Source of the DNA: Clostridia bacterium UC5.1-1D10
Lineage (GTDB): Bacteria; Bacillota; Clostridia; Lachnospirales; Anaerotignaceae
Length of the DNA stretch: 64,000 nt
Assembly: GCA_001304995.1 (NCBI GenBank)
Contig: BBZU01000011.1
Span: forward strand, 1-64,000
Reading direction: 5' to 3'
Shown: positions 16,318-25,637 of the stretch, piece after piece
Position numbering within the stretch: position 1 is the stretch's first letter
Layout of the letters: every line of letters starts with the position of its first letter
Notes under the pieces: generated by a model
What the model saw: the letters and a program-made list of their open reading frames with translations, nothing else
Told to the model about the DNA's origin: nothing
Database searches by the model: none
Position numbers and translations under genes: made by a program

Positions 16318-17219
16318 AAGAAGAAAAATCGTTCTGGCGAAAACTGAATGCTTGGATCAACGGAGAGGAAGCCCTGATTCATGCCGATGAATACATCGCC
16401 AGAAGGGAACAGCCGAAAAAACGGCAATGGCTGAAACGTCCCAACATGCAGGAAATCAAGTCCAATAAAGGGCTGTACTGGTTTTTGTGTGTATTGATCT
16501 CCATTGTGTTCATCACCATCATGCTGCTGGTGGTATCCAATCTGCCAACATTTGGCGATCCCATGGACCCTGCCAACAATGAGGTCATGGAACGCTATCT
16601 GGAAAAAGGCATTGAAGAAACAGGGGCTATCAACTTCGTAGCAGGTATGATTCTGGACTATCGTGCATTCGATACCTTTGGGGAATCTAACGTATTGTTC
16701 CTGGCTGTCATCTGTGTACTGATGCTGCTGAAACGCGATAAGAAAAACATCAGTAAAGCAGAGGATAAGGAAATTGCGGAAGACGAAATGCTGGATGCGG
16801 CAGACCACAAATCCATTTTGAAGGTCGGCGCTAAGTATCTTTCTCCATTGATTATCCTTTACGGCATTTACGTTATCCTCAACGGGCATCTTTCTCCCGG
16901 CGGCGGTTTCTCCGGCGGTTCCATCATTGGTGCAGGTCTGATTCTGTACGCGGCAGCCAACGGTCACAAAAAAATGCAGACATTCTTTACGTTCAAGACA
17001 TTTACAGGCATCAGTGTTGCCTGTCTGCTGACCTACTGCGCATGCAAGAGTTATTCCTTCTTCACAGGGGCAAACCATGTGGGATACGCTATTCCTAAGG
17101 GGACACCGGGAAATATTCTCAGTGCCGGATTTATCCTGCCTCTGAATATCTGTGTTGGATTGATTGTTGCCGCTACCATGTACGGATTTTACGCACTGTT
17201 TACAAAAGGGGATATCTGA
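16314..17219 (+). CDS. mrpB: Fused MbhE-like and MnhB/MrpB antiporter subunit
   Basis: 301 residues. A basic, soluble N-terminal segment of about 50 residues leads into one helix (about 58-78), a loop, another helix, then an acidic linker (about 140-160). The C-terminal half is a canonical MnhB domain with H-L-S-P-G-G-G-F-S-G-G. The N-terminal half matches the MbhE-type C-terminus of MrpA (N-x-V-x-x-I-L-D-Y-R-A-F-D-T-F-G-E-S pattern). So the pieces of the MrpA tail and MrpB are joined in one chain. mrpC starts two bases after the stop. Confidence 0.82.
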   Translation: MKEEKSFWRKLNAWINGEEALIHADEYIARREQPKKRQWLKRPNMQEIKSNKGLYWFLCVLISIVFITIMLLVVSNLPTFGDPMDPANNEVMERYLEKGIEETGAINFVAGMILDYRAFDTFGESNVLFLAVICVLMLLKRDKKNISKAEDKEIAEDEMLDAADHKSILKVGAKYLSPLIILYGIYVILNGHLSPGGGFSGGSIIGAGLILYAAANGHKKMQTFFTFKTFTGISVACLLTYCACKSYSFFTGANHVGYAIPKGTPGNILSAGFILPLNICVGLIVAATMYGFYALFTKGDI

Positions 17220-17220
17220 T

Positions 17221-17595
17221 ATGAGTCATTTGCTGATTAACTATTATGAAGCGGCTTCGGTAATCCTGTTTGGCATTGGATTTATGAATCTGCTTCTGCA
17301 AAATAACTTGATTAAAAAATTCATAGGTTTGAACATCATGGATACGGCAGTATATCTGTTCCTGGCAGCAAAAGGCTATATCACAGGCAGAGCTGCTCCC
17401 ATTTTGTCAAACGGCATCATTGATGCGGATTATTATATCAATCCGGTACCAGCGGGTCTGGTGCTGACAGGCATCGTCGTTTCTGTCAGCATTACAGCTT
17501 TTTCTCTGGCGCTGGTACAACGGCTGTATAAACATTACGGCACATTGAATATGGACGAAATCATGCGGTTGTCCAGAGAAAGGGAGGGTGAATGA
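17221..17595 (+). CDS. mrpC: Na+/H+ antiporter subunit C (MrpC/MnhC, NuoK-like)
   Basis: 124 residues, three helices, NuoK-like. The conserved G-x-N-I-M-D-T-A-V-Y-L-F-L and N-P-V-P-A-G-L-V-L-T-G-I-V-V-S are diagnostic. I chose ATG 17221, right after the mrpB stop, over an upstream in-frame start lying inside mrpB. Its end overlaps the next gene by four bases. Confidence 0.92.
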   Translation: MSHLLINYYEAASVILFGIGFMNLLLQNNLIKKFIGLNIMDTAVYLFLAAKGYITGRAAPILSNGIIDADYYINPVPAGLVLTGIVVSVSITAFSLALVQRLYKHYGTLNMDEIMRLSREREGE

Positions 17596-19100
17596 TGGAG
17601 CATGTGAATTGGATACATAACATTCCCTTCTTCAGCATTTTTCTGGCAATGTTCTGCGGCATCATTACACCGCTGATTAAGGACGGAAAGACTGCCCATA
17701 AGGTGCATGCACTGATGGTGCTAATTGTTGCAATTATGTCGGCAATTCTGCTGGTGAATGTGACAACCACAGGGGAATCCTTCACATTCATGATGGGGCA
17801 TTTTCCCGCGCCTTGGGGCAACGAATTGCGTGCAGGCCCGCTGGAAGCCATGATGGCACTGATCTTCAGCGTGGTTATGCTGCTGACAACCACAGGCGGT
17901 CAGGAATTTATCTTCCATGATGTTGTGCCTGAAAAACAGAGTTTTTACTTCATTATGCTCAATGCTCTCTTTGGTTCCATGTTGGCATTGGCATATACAA
18001 ATGATATTTTCACAGCTTATGTATTTATTGAAATTCTGACCATTGCTTCCTGTGCCCTCATTATGGCAAAGGGTACTGCCCAGGCAATGGTAGGTACCAC
18101 ACACTATCTGGTTATCAGTTTGCTGGGGTCTGGTACCATTTTGCTGGGTATCAGTATCCTGTATAGTATTACAGGACACCTGCTGTTCCCCCAGATGAAG
18201 GAAGCTATTGTGCAGCTGGTGGCAACAGGACAGTATACATTCCCGCTGCTGGTGGTAACAGGTTTTGTGTTCATCGGTCTTGCTATCAAGAGCGCGCTTT
18301 TCCCGTTCCATTCCATGCTGCCCGGCGCTTATCAGGCGGCAGTTCCTACATCCAGCGGGGTGTTGTCCGGTCTGGTATTGAAAAGTTATATTTTCCTTGC
18401 TATCAAACTGATTTACAGCGTATTTTCCGTAGATGTTATGTTGCAGCTGAAGATCATTGACATTCTGTTTGTGTTTGGTCTGGCTGGCATGGTTATGGGG
18501 TCTGTGTACGCTATGCGGGAAACTCGTATGAAACGTATGCTTGCCTACTCTTCTGTTGCGCAGATTGGGTATATCTACATGGGCATCGGCATGTCTACCA
18601 GAATTGCTATGGTTGCGGCTTGCTTCCATATCCTTGCCCATGCGGTGACAAAATCCATGCTGTTCCTTTGCTGCGGTCAGATGGTACAGGACAGCGGCGG
18701 CAAAGAACAGATTTATTATCTGAGAGGCGCCGCACGGAGAAATCCTGTGGCAGGCATCGGCTTTACCGTAGGGGCATTGTCCATGGTCGGTGTGCCGCTG
18801 TTTGTAGGCTTTATTTCCAAGCTGTATTTCGCTACGGCGTCTGTATACGCGCCGGGGAAAATGGCAGCGGTTTTGATCGTCCTTGGGATCAGTATGATTC
18901 TGAACGCAATGTATTTCCTGCCTTCTGTTATCGCAATCTGGACACCTGTCAAGACAGAAGGAGAAGAACAGACACGTGTTTCTGTTTCGCCGGCTTTTGG
19001 CGTTTGTATCATTTTGTTTGTGCTGATCAATATCGCGTTGGGCGTATATTATCGTCCATTTATCGAAGTCATTGAACGGGGCATCATTTTGCTGCAGTAA
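17592..19100 (+). CDS. mrpD: Proton-translocating antiporter subunit, MrpD/NuoM-like (1 of 4)
   Basis: 502 residues, about fourteen membrane helices, proton_antipo_M family. The two charged residues needed for ion movement are present: the glutamate in Y-V-F-I-E-I-L-T (helix 5) and the lysine in A-I-K-S-A-L-F-P-F-H (helix 7), plus a further lysine in V-L-K-S-Y. As the neighbour of mrpC it occupies the usual mrpD place. Three more antiporter-like genes follow. Confidence 0.85.
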   Translation: MMEHVNWIHNIPFFSIFLAMFCGIITPLIKDGKTAHKVHALMVLIVAIMSAILLVNVTTTGESFTFMMGHFPAPWGNELRAGPLEAMMALIFSVVMLLTTTGGQEFIFHDVVPEKQSFYFIMLNALFGSMLALAYTNDIFTAYVFIEILTIASCALIMAKGTAQAMVGTTHYLVISLLGSGTILLGISILYSITGHLLFPQMKEAIVQLVATGQYTFPLLVVTGFVFIGLAIKSALFPFHSMLPGAYQAAVPTSSGVLSGLVLKSYIFLAIKLIYSVFSVDVMLQLKIIDILFVFGLAGMVMGSVYAMRETRMKRMLAYSSVAQIGYIYMGIGMSTRIAMVAACFHILAHAVTKSMLFLCCGQMVQDSGGKEQIYYLRGAARRNPVAGIGFTVGALSMVGVPLFVGFISKLYFATASVYAPGKMAAVLIVLGISMILNAMYFLPSVIAIWTPVKTEGEEQTRVSVSPAFGVCIILFVLINIALGVYYRPFIEVIERGIILLQ

Positions 19101-19131
19101 TAACGGAAGCATGAGGGGATAGGTGATAAAA

Positions 19132-20598
19132 ATGAACGGAAATACAATCCTGCTGTTTCCTTTATTGTTTCCAGTGATTGCCGGTATTATCATTGGCTTT
19201 CAGAAACAGGAAAAACAGCGGAATTTACTGGTGTTTGCAACACTGGTCATAGAACTTGCGGCGGTGCTCTATTTGTCCATGGGAGAATATACCTTCACCC
19301 TGTGGCAGATGACAGACCGTCTTGCACTGGCCTACCACACAGATGGTCTTGCCAAACTTTTTGCCTGCATGATTTGTATCATCTGGCTGCTGGCAGGGGT
19401 TTATGCCTTTGAATATATGAAACATGAACAGAAACCTGCACGGTTCTTTATGTTTTATACCATGTCGCTGGGAGCGCTCATGAGCCTTTGCTTCTCCGCG
19501 AACATGATGACATTATATTTATCTTATGAATACATGACACTTCTTACATTGCCTCTGGTTATCCATACAGGAACACCAGAAGCGGTACGGGCTGGTATGA
19601 AATATCTGGGATATTCCGTATTTGGCGCAGGTTTGGGGCTGATGGGCTTCTTCTTCCTGAACAGTTACTGCGATACCACAACATTCATGCCCGGCGGTAC
19701 ATTGAATCTGGAACTGCTGGCAGGCAATGAAAATGTATTGCTGGCAGTATACTTCCTAATGATGATCGGTTTTGGCTGTAAAGCAGGTATGTTCCCGCTC
19801 CATGCATGGCTGCCAACAGCACACCCAGTGGCACCTTCACCGGCATCTGCTGTCCTTTCCGGTATCATCACAAAAGGCGGCGTCATTGCTATCATCCGCG
19901 TGACTTATTATCTGGTAGGGCCTGATTTTATCCGCGGTACATGGGCACAGAACACACTGCTGACCCTTGCTATCATTACCGTATTTATGGGTTCCATGCT
20001 GGCATATAAAGAAAAACTGTTGAAACGCCGTCTGGCATATTCCACAGTCAGCCAGGTTTCTTATGTGCTCTTTGGTCTGTTCCTGCTGCATCCACTTGGA
20101 TTTTTGGGTGCCCTTATGCAGGTGGTATTCCATGCGGTGGCAAAAAATATCCTGTTCCTTGGAGCAGGCGCTATCATTTACAAAACAGGTAAAACATTCG
20201 TATATGAACTGAAAGGACTGGGCAAGGAAATGCCCATCGCTATGTGGACATTTGCCATTGCTTCTCTGTCCCTCATCGGGATTCCTCCCACAGCCGGCTT
20301 TGTCAGCAAATGGTATCTGGCACAGGGAGGCTTGCAGCCAGACTTCGGCACTTTAGGGCTGGTTGGTGTTGCAGTGCTCATGGTCAGCGCACTGCTGACG
20401 GCAGGGTATCTGTTGCCCATCGTATCGGCGGCATTTTTCCCGGGAAAAGATTATGATTATGGCAGCCTGCAAAAGAAAGAGCCCAATTACCTGATGACGG
20501 TTCCGCTGATTCTTTTGGCATTGGCAGCGGTGGCATTTGGGGCATTCCCCCAGTGCCTGACAGACTGGATCACAAATATTAGTGGCGTCATTTTCTAA
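19132..20598 (+). CDS. Proton-translocating antiporter subunit, NuoM/MrpD-like (2 of 4)
   Basis: 488 residues. Conserved elements: glutamate in L-S-Y-E-Y-M-T-L-L, lysine in G-C-K-A-G-M-F-P-L-H-A-W-L-P-T-A-H, and lysine in I-T-K-G-G-V. The H-P-V-A-P-S-P-A-S-A-V-L-S-G block is strongly NuoM/L-like. ATG 19132 is favoured over GTG 19123 by AGGTG six bases upstream. It lies between two paralogues, so an in-operon duplication is plausible. Confidence 0.85.
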   Translation: MNGNTILLFPLLFPVIAGIIIGFQKQEKQRNLLVFATLVIELAAVLYLSMGEYTFTLWQMTDRLALAYHTDGLAKLFACMICIIWLLAGVYAFEYMKHEQKPARFFMFYTMSLGALMSLCFSANMMTLYLSYEYMTLLTLPLVIHTGTPEAVRAGMKYLGYSVFGAGLGLMGFFFLNSYCDTTTFMPGGTLNLELLAGNENVLLAVYFLMMIGFGCKAGMFPLHAWLPTAHPVAPSPASAVLSGIITKGGVIAIIRVTYYLVGPDFIRGTWAQNTLLTLAIITVFMGSMLAYKEKLLKRRLAYSTVSQVSYVLFGLFLLHPLGFLGALMQVVFHAVAKNILFLGAGAIIYKTGKTFVYELKGLGKEMPIAMWTFAIASLSLIGIPPTAGFVSKWYLAQGGLQPDFGTLGLVGVAVLMVSALLTAGYLLPIVSAAFFPGKDYDYGSLQKKEPNYLMTVPLILLALAAVAFGAFPQCLTDWITNISGVIF

Positions 20599-20616
20599 AG
20601 AAAAGGTGGGAACAAT

Positions 20617-22095
20617 ATGGGCGCATTGATTACGGTTTTACCGGTATTCTTTCCGATTCTTGCGGGAATTTGTCTGCTGCCGGTAAAATTCAAGGAAAGA
20701 AAACAACGAGAACAATGGGTTTTGACCATTGTGGTTTTAAACGCGATTTTTGCCCTGTTCGCCATCTGGAGCGGAAAGGCAGATGCGTTTACACTGTTCC
20801 ATTTCAGCGATAAGCTGTCTTTGGAACTGCGTATGGATGGTCTGTCCAAGGTGTTTGGTACCATGGTATCCGTGCTTTGGATTTTGACAACTATTTACGG
20901 GTTTGAATACATGACCCACGAAGGACACGAAGACAGGTTTTTCGCATTCTTCACTATGACATTCGGCGTAGTACTGGGGATCGCCTTCTCCGGCAACTTC
21001 CTGACCATGTACTTATTCTATGAATTTTTGACACTGGTTACATTGCCTCTGGTTATGCATGCCATGGACAACAAGGCAAGACACGCCGGAAAGATGTATA
21101 TCCTTTACATGATGTTCGGCGCGGCATTGGCCTTCATCGGTTTTGTATTTGTGTACTGCTACGGTACATCCATCGACTTTGTGCCGGGTGGGGTGCTCAA
21201 TCCAATTCTGGTAGCAGGGCATGAAAAAACATTGCAATTGGTATTTATTGCGGCCTTCTTCGGTTTTGGTGTCAAAGCGGCGGTTTTCCCGCTGTATCGC
21301 TGGCTGCCAAAAGCTTCCGTGGCGCCGACACCTGTTACAGCGCTGCTCCATGCGGTAGCGGTCGTAAAATCCGGTATCTTTGCCATCATTCGTCTGACTT
21401 ATTACAGCTTTGGCACAGATTTTCTGGTGGGTACCGTGGCACAGAACGTTATGCTGGTGGCAGCAGCCATCACCATTGTGTTTGGTTCCACAGTTGCCTT
21501 GCGGACACCGCACATTAAGAGAAGATTTGCTTATTCCACAGTGTCTAATCTGTCTTATATCATTTTCGGTATTGCATTGATGACACCTTTGGGACTGGCG
21601 GCGGCACTGATGCACATGATTTATCATGCAGTGCTGAAAATTACACTGTTCTTTACAGCCGGTGCGGTGCTTTATAAGACCCATCGGGAATACCTGTACG
21701 AAGTGGAAGGCTTTGGCAGATTGATGCCTGTCACATTTGCCGCTATGACCATTACGGGTATCGGGCTGGTAGGCATTCCGCCTTTTGCTGGATTCCATAG
21801 TAAATGGGCATTGGCAACAGCGGCAGTGCAGGGGGGAAACCCTGTATCCTATCTGGGAATTCTGGCATTGATTATTTCCGCATTGCTGACAGCTCTGTAT
21901 GTATTTTACATTGTGGTGCGGGCGTACTTCCCTAGAAATAAGGAGTACCCGGAAGGATATTATGACCATGTGCAAGACCCGAACTGGTATATGAAAGGGC
22001 CTTTGATTATACTGACCGTTGCTTCTCTGGTGCTGGCATTTACACCGGGGCCTTTGATGGAAGCTTTACAGCGTGTTGTTATGCACTTGAACTAA
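20617..22095 (+). CDS. Proton-translocating antiporter subunit, NuoM/MrpD-like (3 of 4)
   Basis: 492 residues. It resembles the preceding protein in layout: glutamate in L-F-Y-E-F-L-T-L-V-T-L-P-L-V-M-H, lysine in G-V-K-A-A-V-F-P-L-Y-R-W-L-P-K-A, and lysine in V-V-K-S-G-I-F-A-I-I-R-L-T-Y-Y. The usual His after F-P-L is replaced by Tyr (F-P-L-Y-R-W). Starts 18 bases after the preceding stop with AAGGTGG upstream. Confidence 0.85.
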   Translation: MGALITVLPVFFPILAGICLLPVKFKERKQREQWVLTIVVLNAIFALFAIWSGKADAFTLFHFSDKLSLELRMDGLSKVFGTMVSVLWILTTIYGFEYMTHEGHEDRFFAFFTMTFGVVLGIAFSGNFLTMYLFYEFLTLVTLPLVMHAMDNKARHAGKMYILYMMFGAALAFIGFVFVYCYGTSIDFVPGGVLNPILVAGHEKTLQLVFIAAFFGFGVKAAVFPLYRWLPKASVAPTPVTALLHAVAVVKSGIFAIIRLTYYSFGTDFLVGTVAQNVMLVAAAITIVFGSTVALRTPHIKRRFAYSTVSNLSYIIFGIALMTPLGLAAALMHMIYHAVLKITLFFTAGAVLYKTHREYLYEVEGFGRLMPVTFAAMTITGIGLVGIPPFAGFHSKWALATAAVQGGNPVSYLGILALIISALLTALYVFYIVVRAYFPRNKEYPEGYYDHVQDPNWYMKGPLIILTVASLVLAFTPGPLMEALQRVVMHLN

Positions 22096-22109
22096 AGGAG
22101 GGGAGAAAA

Positions 22110-24067
22110 ATGGATATCAACAATTCAATCATATTGCCATTTCTGGTTTTCTTCCCTATGCTGGGCGGTATCATCGGGTATATCATTGGCAGAAAAAATA
22201 AAAATGCCAGAGATTACTGGGCAATGCTGGTAACCCTCCTGACATTTGGCGCATCCCTGCTGCTCATTGGAAAAGAAGAAGCTTTCCACGAAACAGGTAT
22301 CTGCGGCTTGGGATTGCTCTTTGCCGGCGGCGGGCTGCAAGTCATTCTGGCAGTGCTGACTGGAGCCATCTGGTTCATCACTACCATTTATTCTAAAGAA
22401 TATTTCCAGCAGGACAGAAACCGCAATCGGTATTATCTGTTTATGCTGCTGACAGAAGGGGCAAGCATGGGGATTTTCCTTTCTGCTGACTTCTTTACCA
22501 CATTTATTTTCTTCGAAATCATGTCCTTTACTTCTTTTGTCATGGTCATGCACGACGAAACAAAAGAAGCCATGCGGGCTGCTCATACCTATCTGGCTGT
22601 GGCAGTGCTGGGGGGCTTGGTGACACTCATGGGGCTGTTCATGCTCTATCAGAAAACAGGGACATTGCAGATGGATCTGCTTCAGCAGTTTATGGCACAG
22701 CAGACAGATAAATCTGCGTTCTATGGCATCGGTGTTCTGGTGTTCTTTGGCTTTGCGGCAAAAGCAGGGTTATTCCCCCTGCACATCTGGCTGCCCAATG
22801 CCTATACATTGGCACCTGCGCCTGCCAGCGCACTGCTGTCCTGTCTGTTAACAAAGACCGGTGTGTTCGGCATTATGATGATCACCGCAAAGATCTTTTT
22901 CCATGATGCTCCTTGGGGAAATTTCATGCTGATCCTTGGTATGATCACCATGCTTATGGGTGCAATTCTGGCGCTGTTCTCCATCAATCTGAAACGGACA
23001 TTGGCATGTTCTTCCATGTCCCAGATTGGTTTTATGATGGTGGGCATTGCTATGCAGGGGATTTTGGGCGAACATAATGCCCTTGCCGCTTCCGGTACAC
23101 TGCTGCACTTCATTAACCATTCCATGCTGAAACTGGTGCTGTTCCTGTCCGCAGGCGTGGTATTCATGAATCTCCATGAATTGGATTTGAATAAGATCAA
23201 AGGCTTTGGACGGGATAAACTGCTGCTGAAAGTTGTATTTCTCATGGCACTTTTAGGTATCGGCGGTATTCCTCTTTGGAATGGCTATGTCAGCAAAACA
23301 TTGCTCCATGAAAGCATCGTGGAATATATTCACATTCTGGAAGAAGCGGGACAGTCTGTGTTTTATATGAAAACAGTGGAATATCTGTTCCTCTTTGCCG
23401 GTGGTCTGACATTGGCCTATATGACAAAAATTTTCGTTGCTGTTTTTGTGGAAAAAATAGTCATCCCTTGCCAGTACAGAAACAGGGGGCTTATTTGAAC
23501 CCTGTGAATAAAGTGATTTTGGCACTGTGCGCATTGGCACTTCCTGTATGTGGTATGCTGCCTCATTTAACACAGGATCGTATTTCCGCTGTTGGTGTCA
23601 CATTCTTGGGTGCCCATGCACCGGATCACGCAGTGGAATACTCCGCTTGGGTGAACTTGAAAGGCGCAGTTATTTCCCTGATTGTAGGTGCGGCTGTGTA
23701 CTTCCTTTTTGTTCGTACGGTTTTGATGCGGGAAAACGAACAGGGCGAAACTGTTTATCTGGATCGTTGGCCTGCATGGCTGAATCTGGAAGACAAGGTA
23801 TATCGTCCGCTGCTGCTGGGCGTACTGCCTTTCATTGGCGGTTTCTTCGCAAGACTGGCAGGCACTTTGACAGATGGGTTTATTTCCCTGCTGCGTATGG
23901 CAATCTTTAACAGCGATAACGCAAGAGTCATTCCACCGGAAGATAAGTATTTCTCTGCTTATACCGATGGGGAAACAGACAAAACTGTTTACCGGGAAGG
24001 CTTTGCACGAAGCCTGCTGATGATCGGTATTGGTCTTGCCATTGCAATGCTTTATATTTTGATTTAA
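22110..24067 (+). CDS. Proton-translocating antiporter subunit, NuoL/MrpA-like (4 of 4), frameshifted
   Basis: After correction about 652 residues, longer than its three paralogues and in the NuoL size range. The key glutamate is in F-F-E-I-M-S-F-T-S-F, the lysines in A-A-K-A-G-L-F-P-L-H-I-W and L-T-K-T-G-V. The first frame stops at 23498; adding one A to the six-A run 23452-23457 joins it to a frame that continues to 24067 with an acidic loop and a last helix. The second part would have no ribosome binding site of its own, which favours one gene. Last gene of the operon. Confidence 0.8.
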
Positions 24068-24072
24068 ACCAA

Positions 24073-24116
24073 AAAGATAGATGAAACGGGGATTTCTCGG
24101 GGCATCTATCTTTTTT
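24073..24116 (+). terminator. Terminator of the Mrp-type operon
   Basis: GATAGATG (24076-24083) pairs with CATCTATC (24103-24110) over a G-rich loop, followed by six Ts. Confidence 0.85.
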
Positions 24117-24191
24117 GCGTCATTTGACAGGAAGCCCTTTGCTATGTAAAATAAAATCAGAACAAGTCATACAAAAGGAGAACGAACATAC

Positions 24192-25265
24192 ATGAATTGG
24201 AAAAAAACAGCAGCCCTTGTGCTGGCATCTGTGTTTATACTGAGCGGCTGTGCCGAAAAAAGAGAACAGGCGCAGCAAATGCTCGCCCAGGCGAAAGAGG
24301 AAAATCGCCATGAAGCTACAACCTTTGCCATGGATACGGTCATGACCTTTACGGTGTACCATGAGAATGGCGAACAGATTATGACCGACGCGGAACAGGA
24401 AATCCGCAGACTGGAACGTCTGCTTTCTGTGACTATGGAAGACAGCGAAATTGCGCAGCTCAATGCCAATGCAGGAAAAGAAGCGGTGCCGGTTTCTGAA
24501 GATACCATGTATCTGTTGAAAACCGCTAAAGAAATGGATGTACTGACAAATGGATGTTATGATATGACCATTTCCCCAGTAGTGAAGGCGTGGGGATTTA
24601 CAGAGGAAGAACACCATGTGCCTACTCAGGCGGAATTGGATGCGCTGATGCCATTGGTGGATAACGACAGCGTGATACTTTCAGAAGAAGACCAGACTGC
24701 ATATCTGGCAAAAGAAGGCATGGCGGTGGATTTGGGCGGTATTGCCAAAGGCTATACTTCTGACGCAGTTACAAAACTCATGAAAGAAGAAGGCGTAGAA
24801 TCCGCCTTGATCTGGCTGGGCGGCAATATCTCCGCCATCGGCAATAAGCCTGACGGAAATCCTTGGAAAATTGCAGTGGAAAATCCGCTTGATACCAATG
24901 ATTATGTAGGCTTGCTGGAAGTTTCTGATTGCTCTGTTATCACTTCTGGCGGATATCAGCGGTATTTCGATCAGGATGGCAAACGGTATCATCACATCAT
25001 TGACCCTGCGACGGGATATCCCTCTGACAGTGGTCTGCTTTCTGTAACCATTATTTCAGAAAACGGAACAAAAGCCGATGCCCTTTCCACAGCTCTCTTT
25101 GTCATGGGCTATGAACGTGCGGTGGAATTATGGCGGCAGAGTGATGATTTTGAAGTGATTTTTGTAACGGAGGATGGAAAAGTCATTGCCACAGAAGGGA
25201 TTGCGGATCAGTTCACTTTTGAAGGACAGGACAATGATTTTACATATGAAACGGTGACAAGATAA
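24192..25265 (+). CDS. apbE: FAD:protein FMN transferase ApbE (lipoprotein)
   Basis: 357 residues. A lipoprotein signal ends in L-S-G-C with the lipid-bearing Cys at residue 20, so it acts outside the membrane. ApbE attaches FMN from FAD to Thr/Ser of extracytoplasmic redox proteins such as RnfG/D or NqrB/C. Diagnostic blocks are A-M-D-T-V-M-T-F, V-D-L-G-G-I-A-K-G-Y, I-D-P-A-T-G-Y-P and the metal-binding D-A-L-S-T-A-L-F-V-M-G. It follows the antiporter operon after its terminator. No flavinylation motif was found in the neighbours, so its target probably lies elsewhere. Confidence 0.92.
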   Translation: MNWKKTAALVLASVFILSGCAEKREQAQQMLAQAKEENRHEATTFAMDTVMTFTVYHENGEQIMTDAEQEIRRLERLLSVTMEDSEIAQLNANAGKEAVPVSEDTMYLLKTAKEMDVLTNGCYDMTISPVVKAWGFTEEEHHVPTQAELDALMPLVDNDSVILSEEDQTAYLAKEGMAVDLGGIAKGYTSDAVTKLMKEEGVESALIWLGGNISAIGNKPDGNPWKIAVENPLDTNDYVGLLEVSDCSVITSGGYQRYFDQDGKRYHHIIDPATGYPSDSGLLSVTIISENGTKADALSTALFVMGYERAVELWRQSDDFEVIFVTEDGKVIATEGIADQFTFEGQDNDFTYETVTR

Positions 25266-25282
25266 AGAAAGGCGGGTATGTT

Positions 25283-25591
25283 ATGAAAAAGTTGGCAGCA
25301 TTTTTAAATGATTATGTGCTGGAATGCGACTGGAAAGACATGGCACTGATCAAAACCTGTGTTTGCGCTTTTGGTGTGATGCTGGGGCTAACCGTAAAAA
25401 AAGAACGGAAGAAACCAGTGATGATTCTCAGTTCTTTGATCTTTCTGGTGACAGCATGCTTAACAGCGGTGCGTTTTGTACTGGAACTGTCCGAGGATGA
25501 TTTTGAAGAAGATTTTGAAGAAGATTTTGAAGATGATCACGAAGGCGATGAAGAAGGCTTTGTGATGCGGATTGTAGCGGAAGACGAATAA
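25283..25591 (+). CDS. Small membrane protein with acidic repeat tail
   Basis: 102 residues, not recognised. Residues about 20-40 and 46-68 are hydrophobic (two membrane segments around the basic loop K-K-E-R-K-K), followed by a strongly acidic tail of about 30 residues built on D-F-E-E repeats. It starts 18 bases after apbE with a weak AAAGGCGGG site and is probably co-transcribed with it. The acidic tail could bind cations or a partner protein; this is guesswork. Confidence 0.6.
   Translation: MKKLAAFLNDYVLECDWKDMALIKTCVCAFGVMLGLTVKKERKKPVMILSSLIFLVTACLTAVRFVLELSEDDFEEDFEEDFEDDHEGDEEGFVMRIVAEDE
25498..25540 (+). repeat. 12-base tandem microrepeat in the acidic-tail gene
   Basis: The unit GATTTTGAAGAA (encoding D-F-E-E) occurs about three times in tandem and decays at both ends. 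Copy number changes would keep the reading frame and only lengthen or shorten the acidic tail. Confidence 0.8.
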
Positions 25592-25596
25592 AAATA

Positions 25597-25637
25597 AAAA
25601 GACCGAATCTGAACAGGAAGGATTCGGTCTTTTTTTG
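25597..25637. terminator. Bidirectional terminator
   Basis: AAGACCGAATC pairs with GATTCGGTCTT, flanked by an A tract on the left and seven Ts on the right, so it serves the apbE unit on the plus strand and the ABC genes on the minus strand. Confidence 0.9.
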
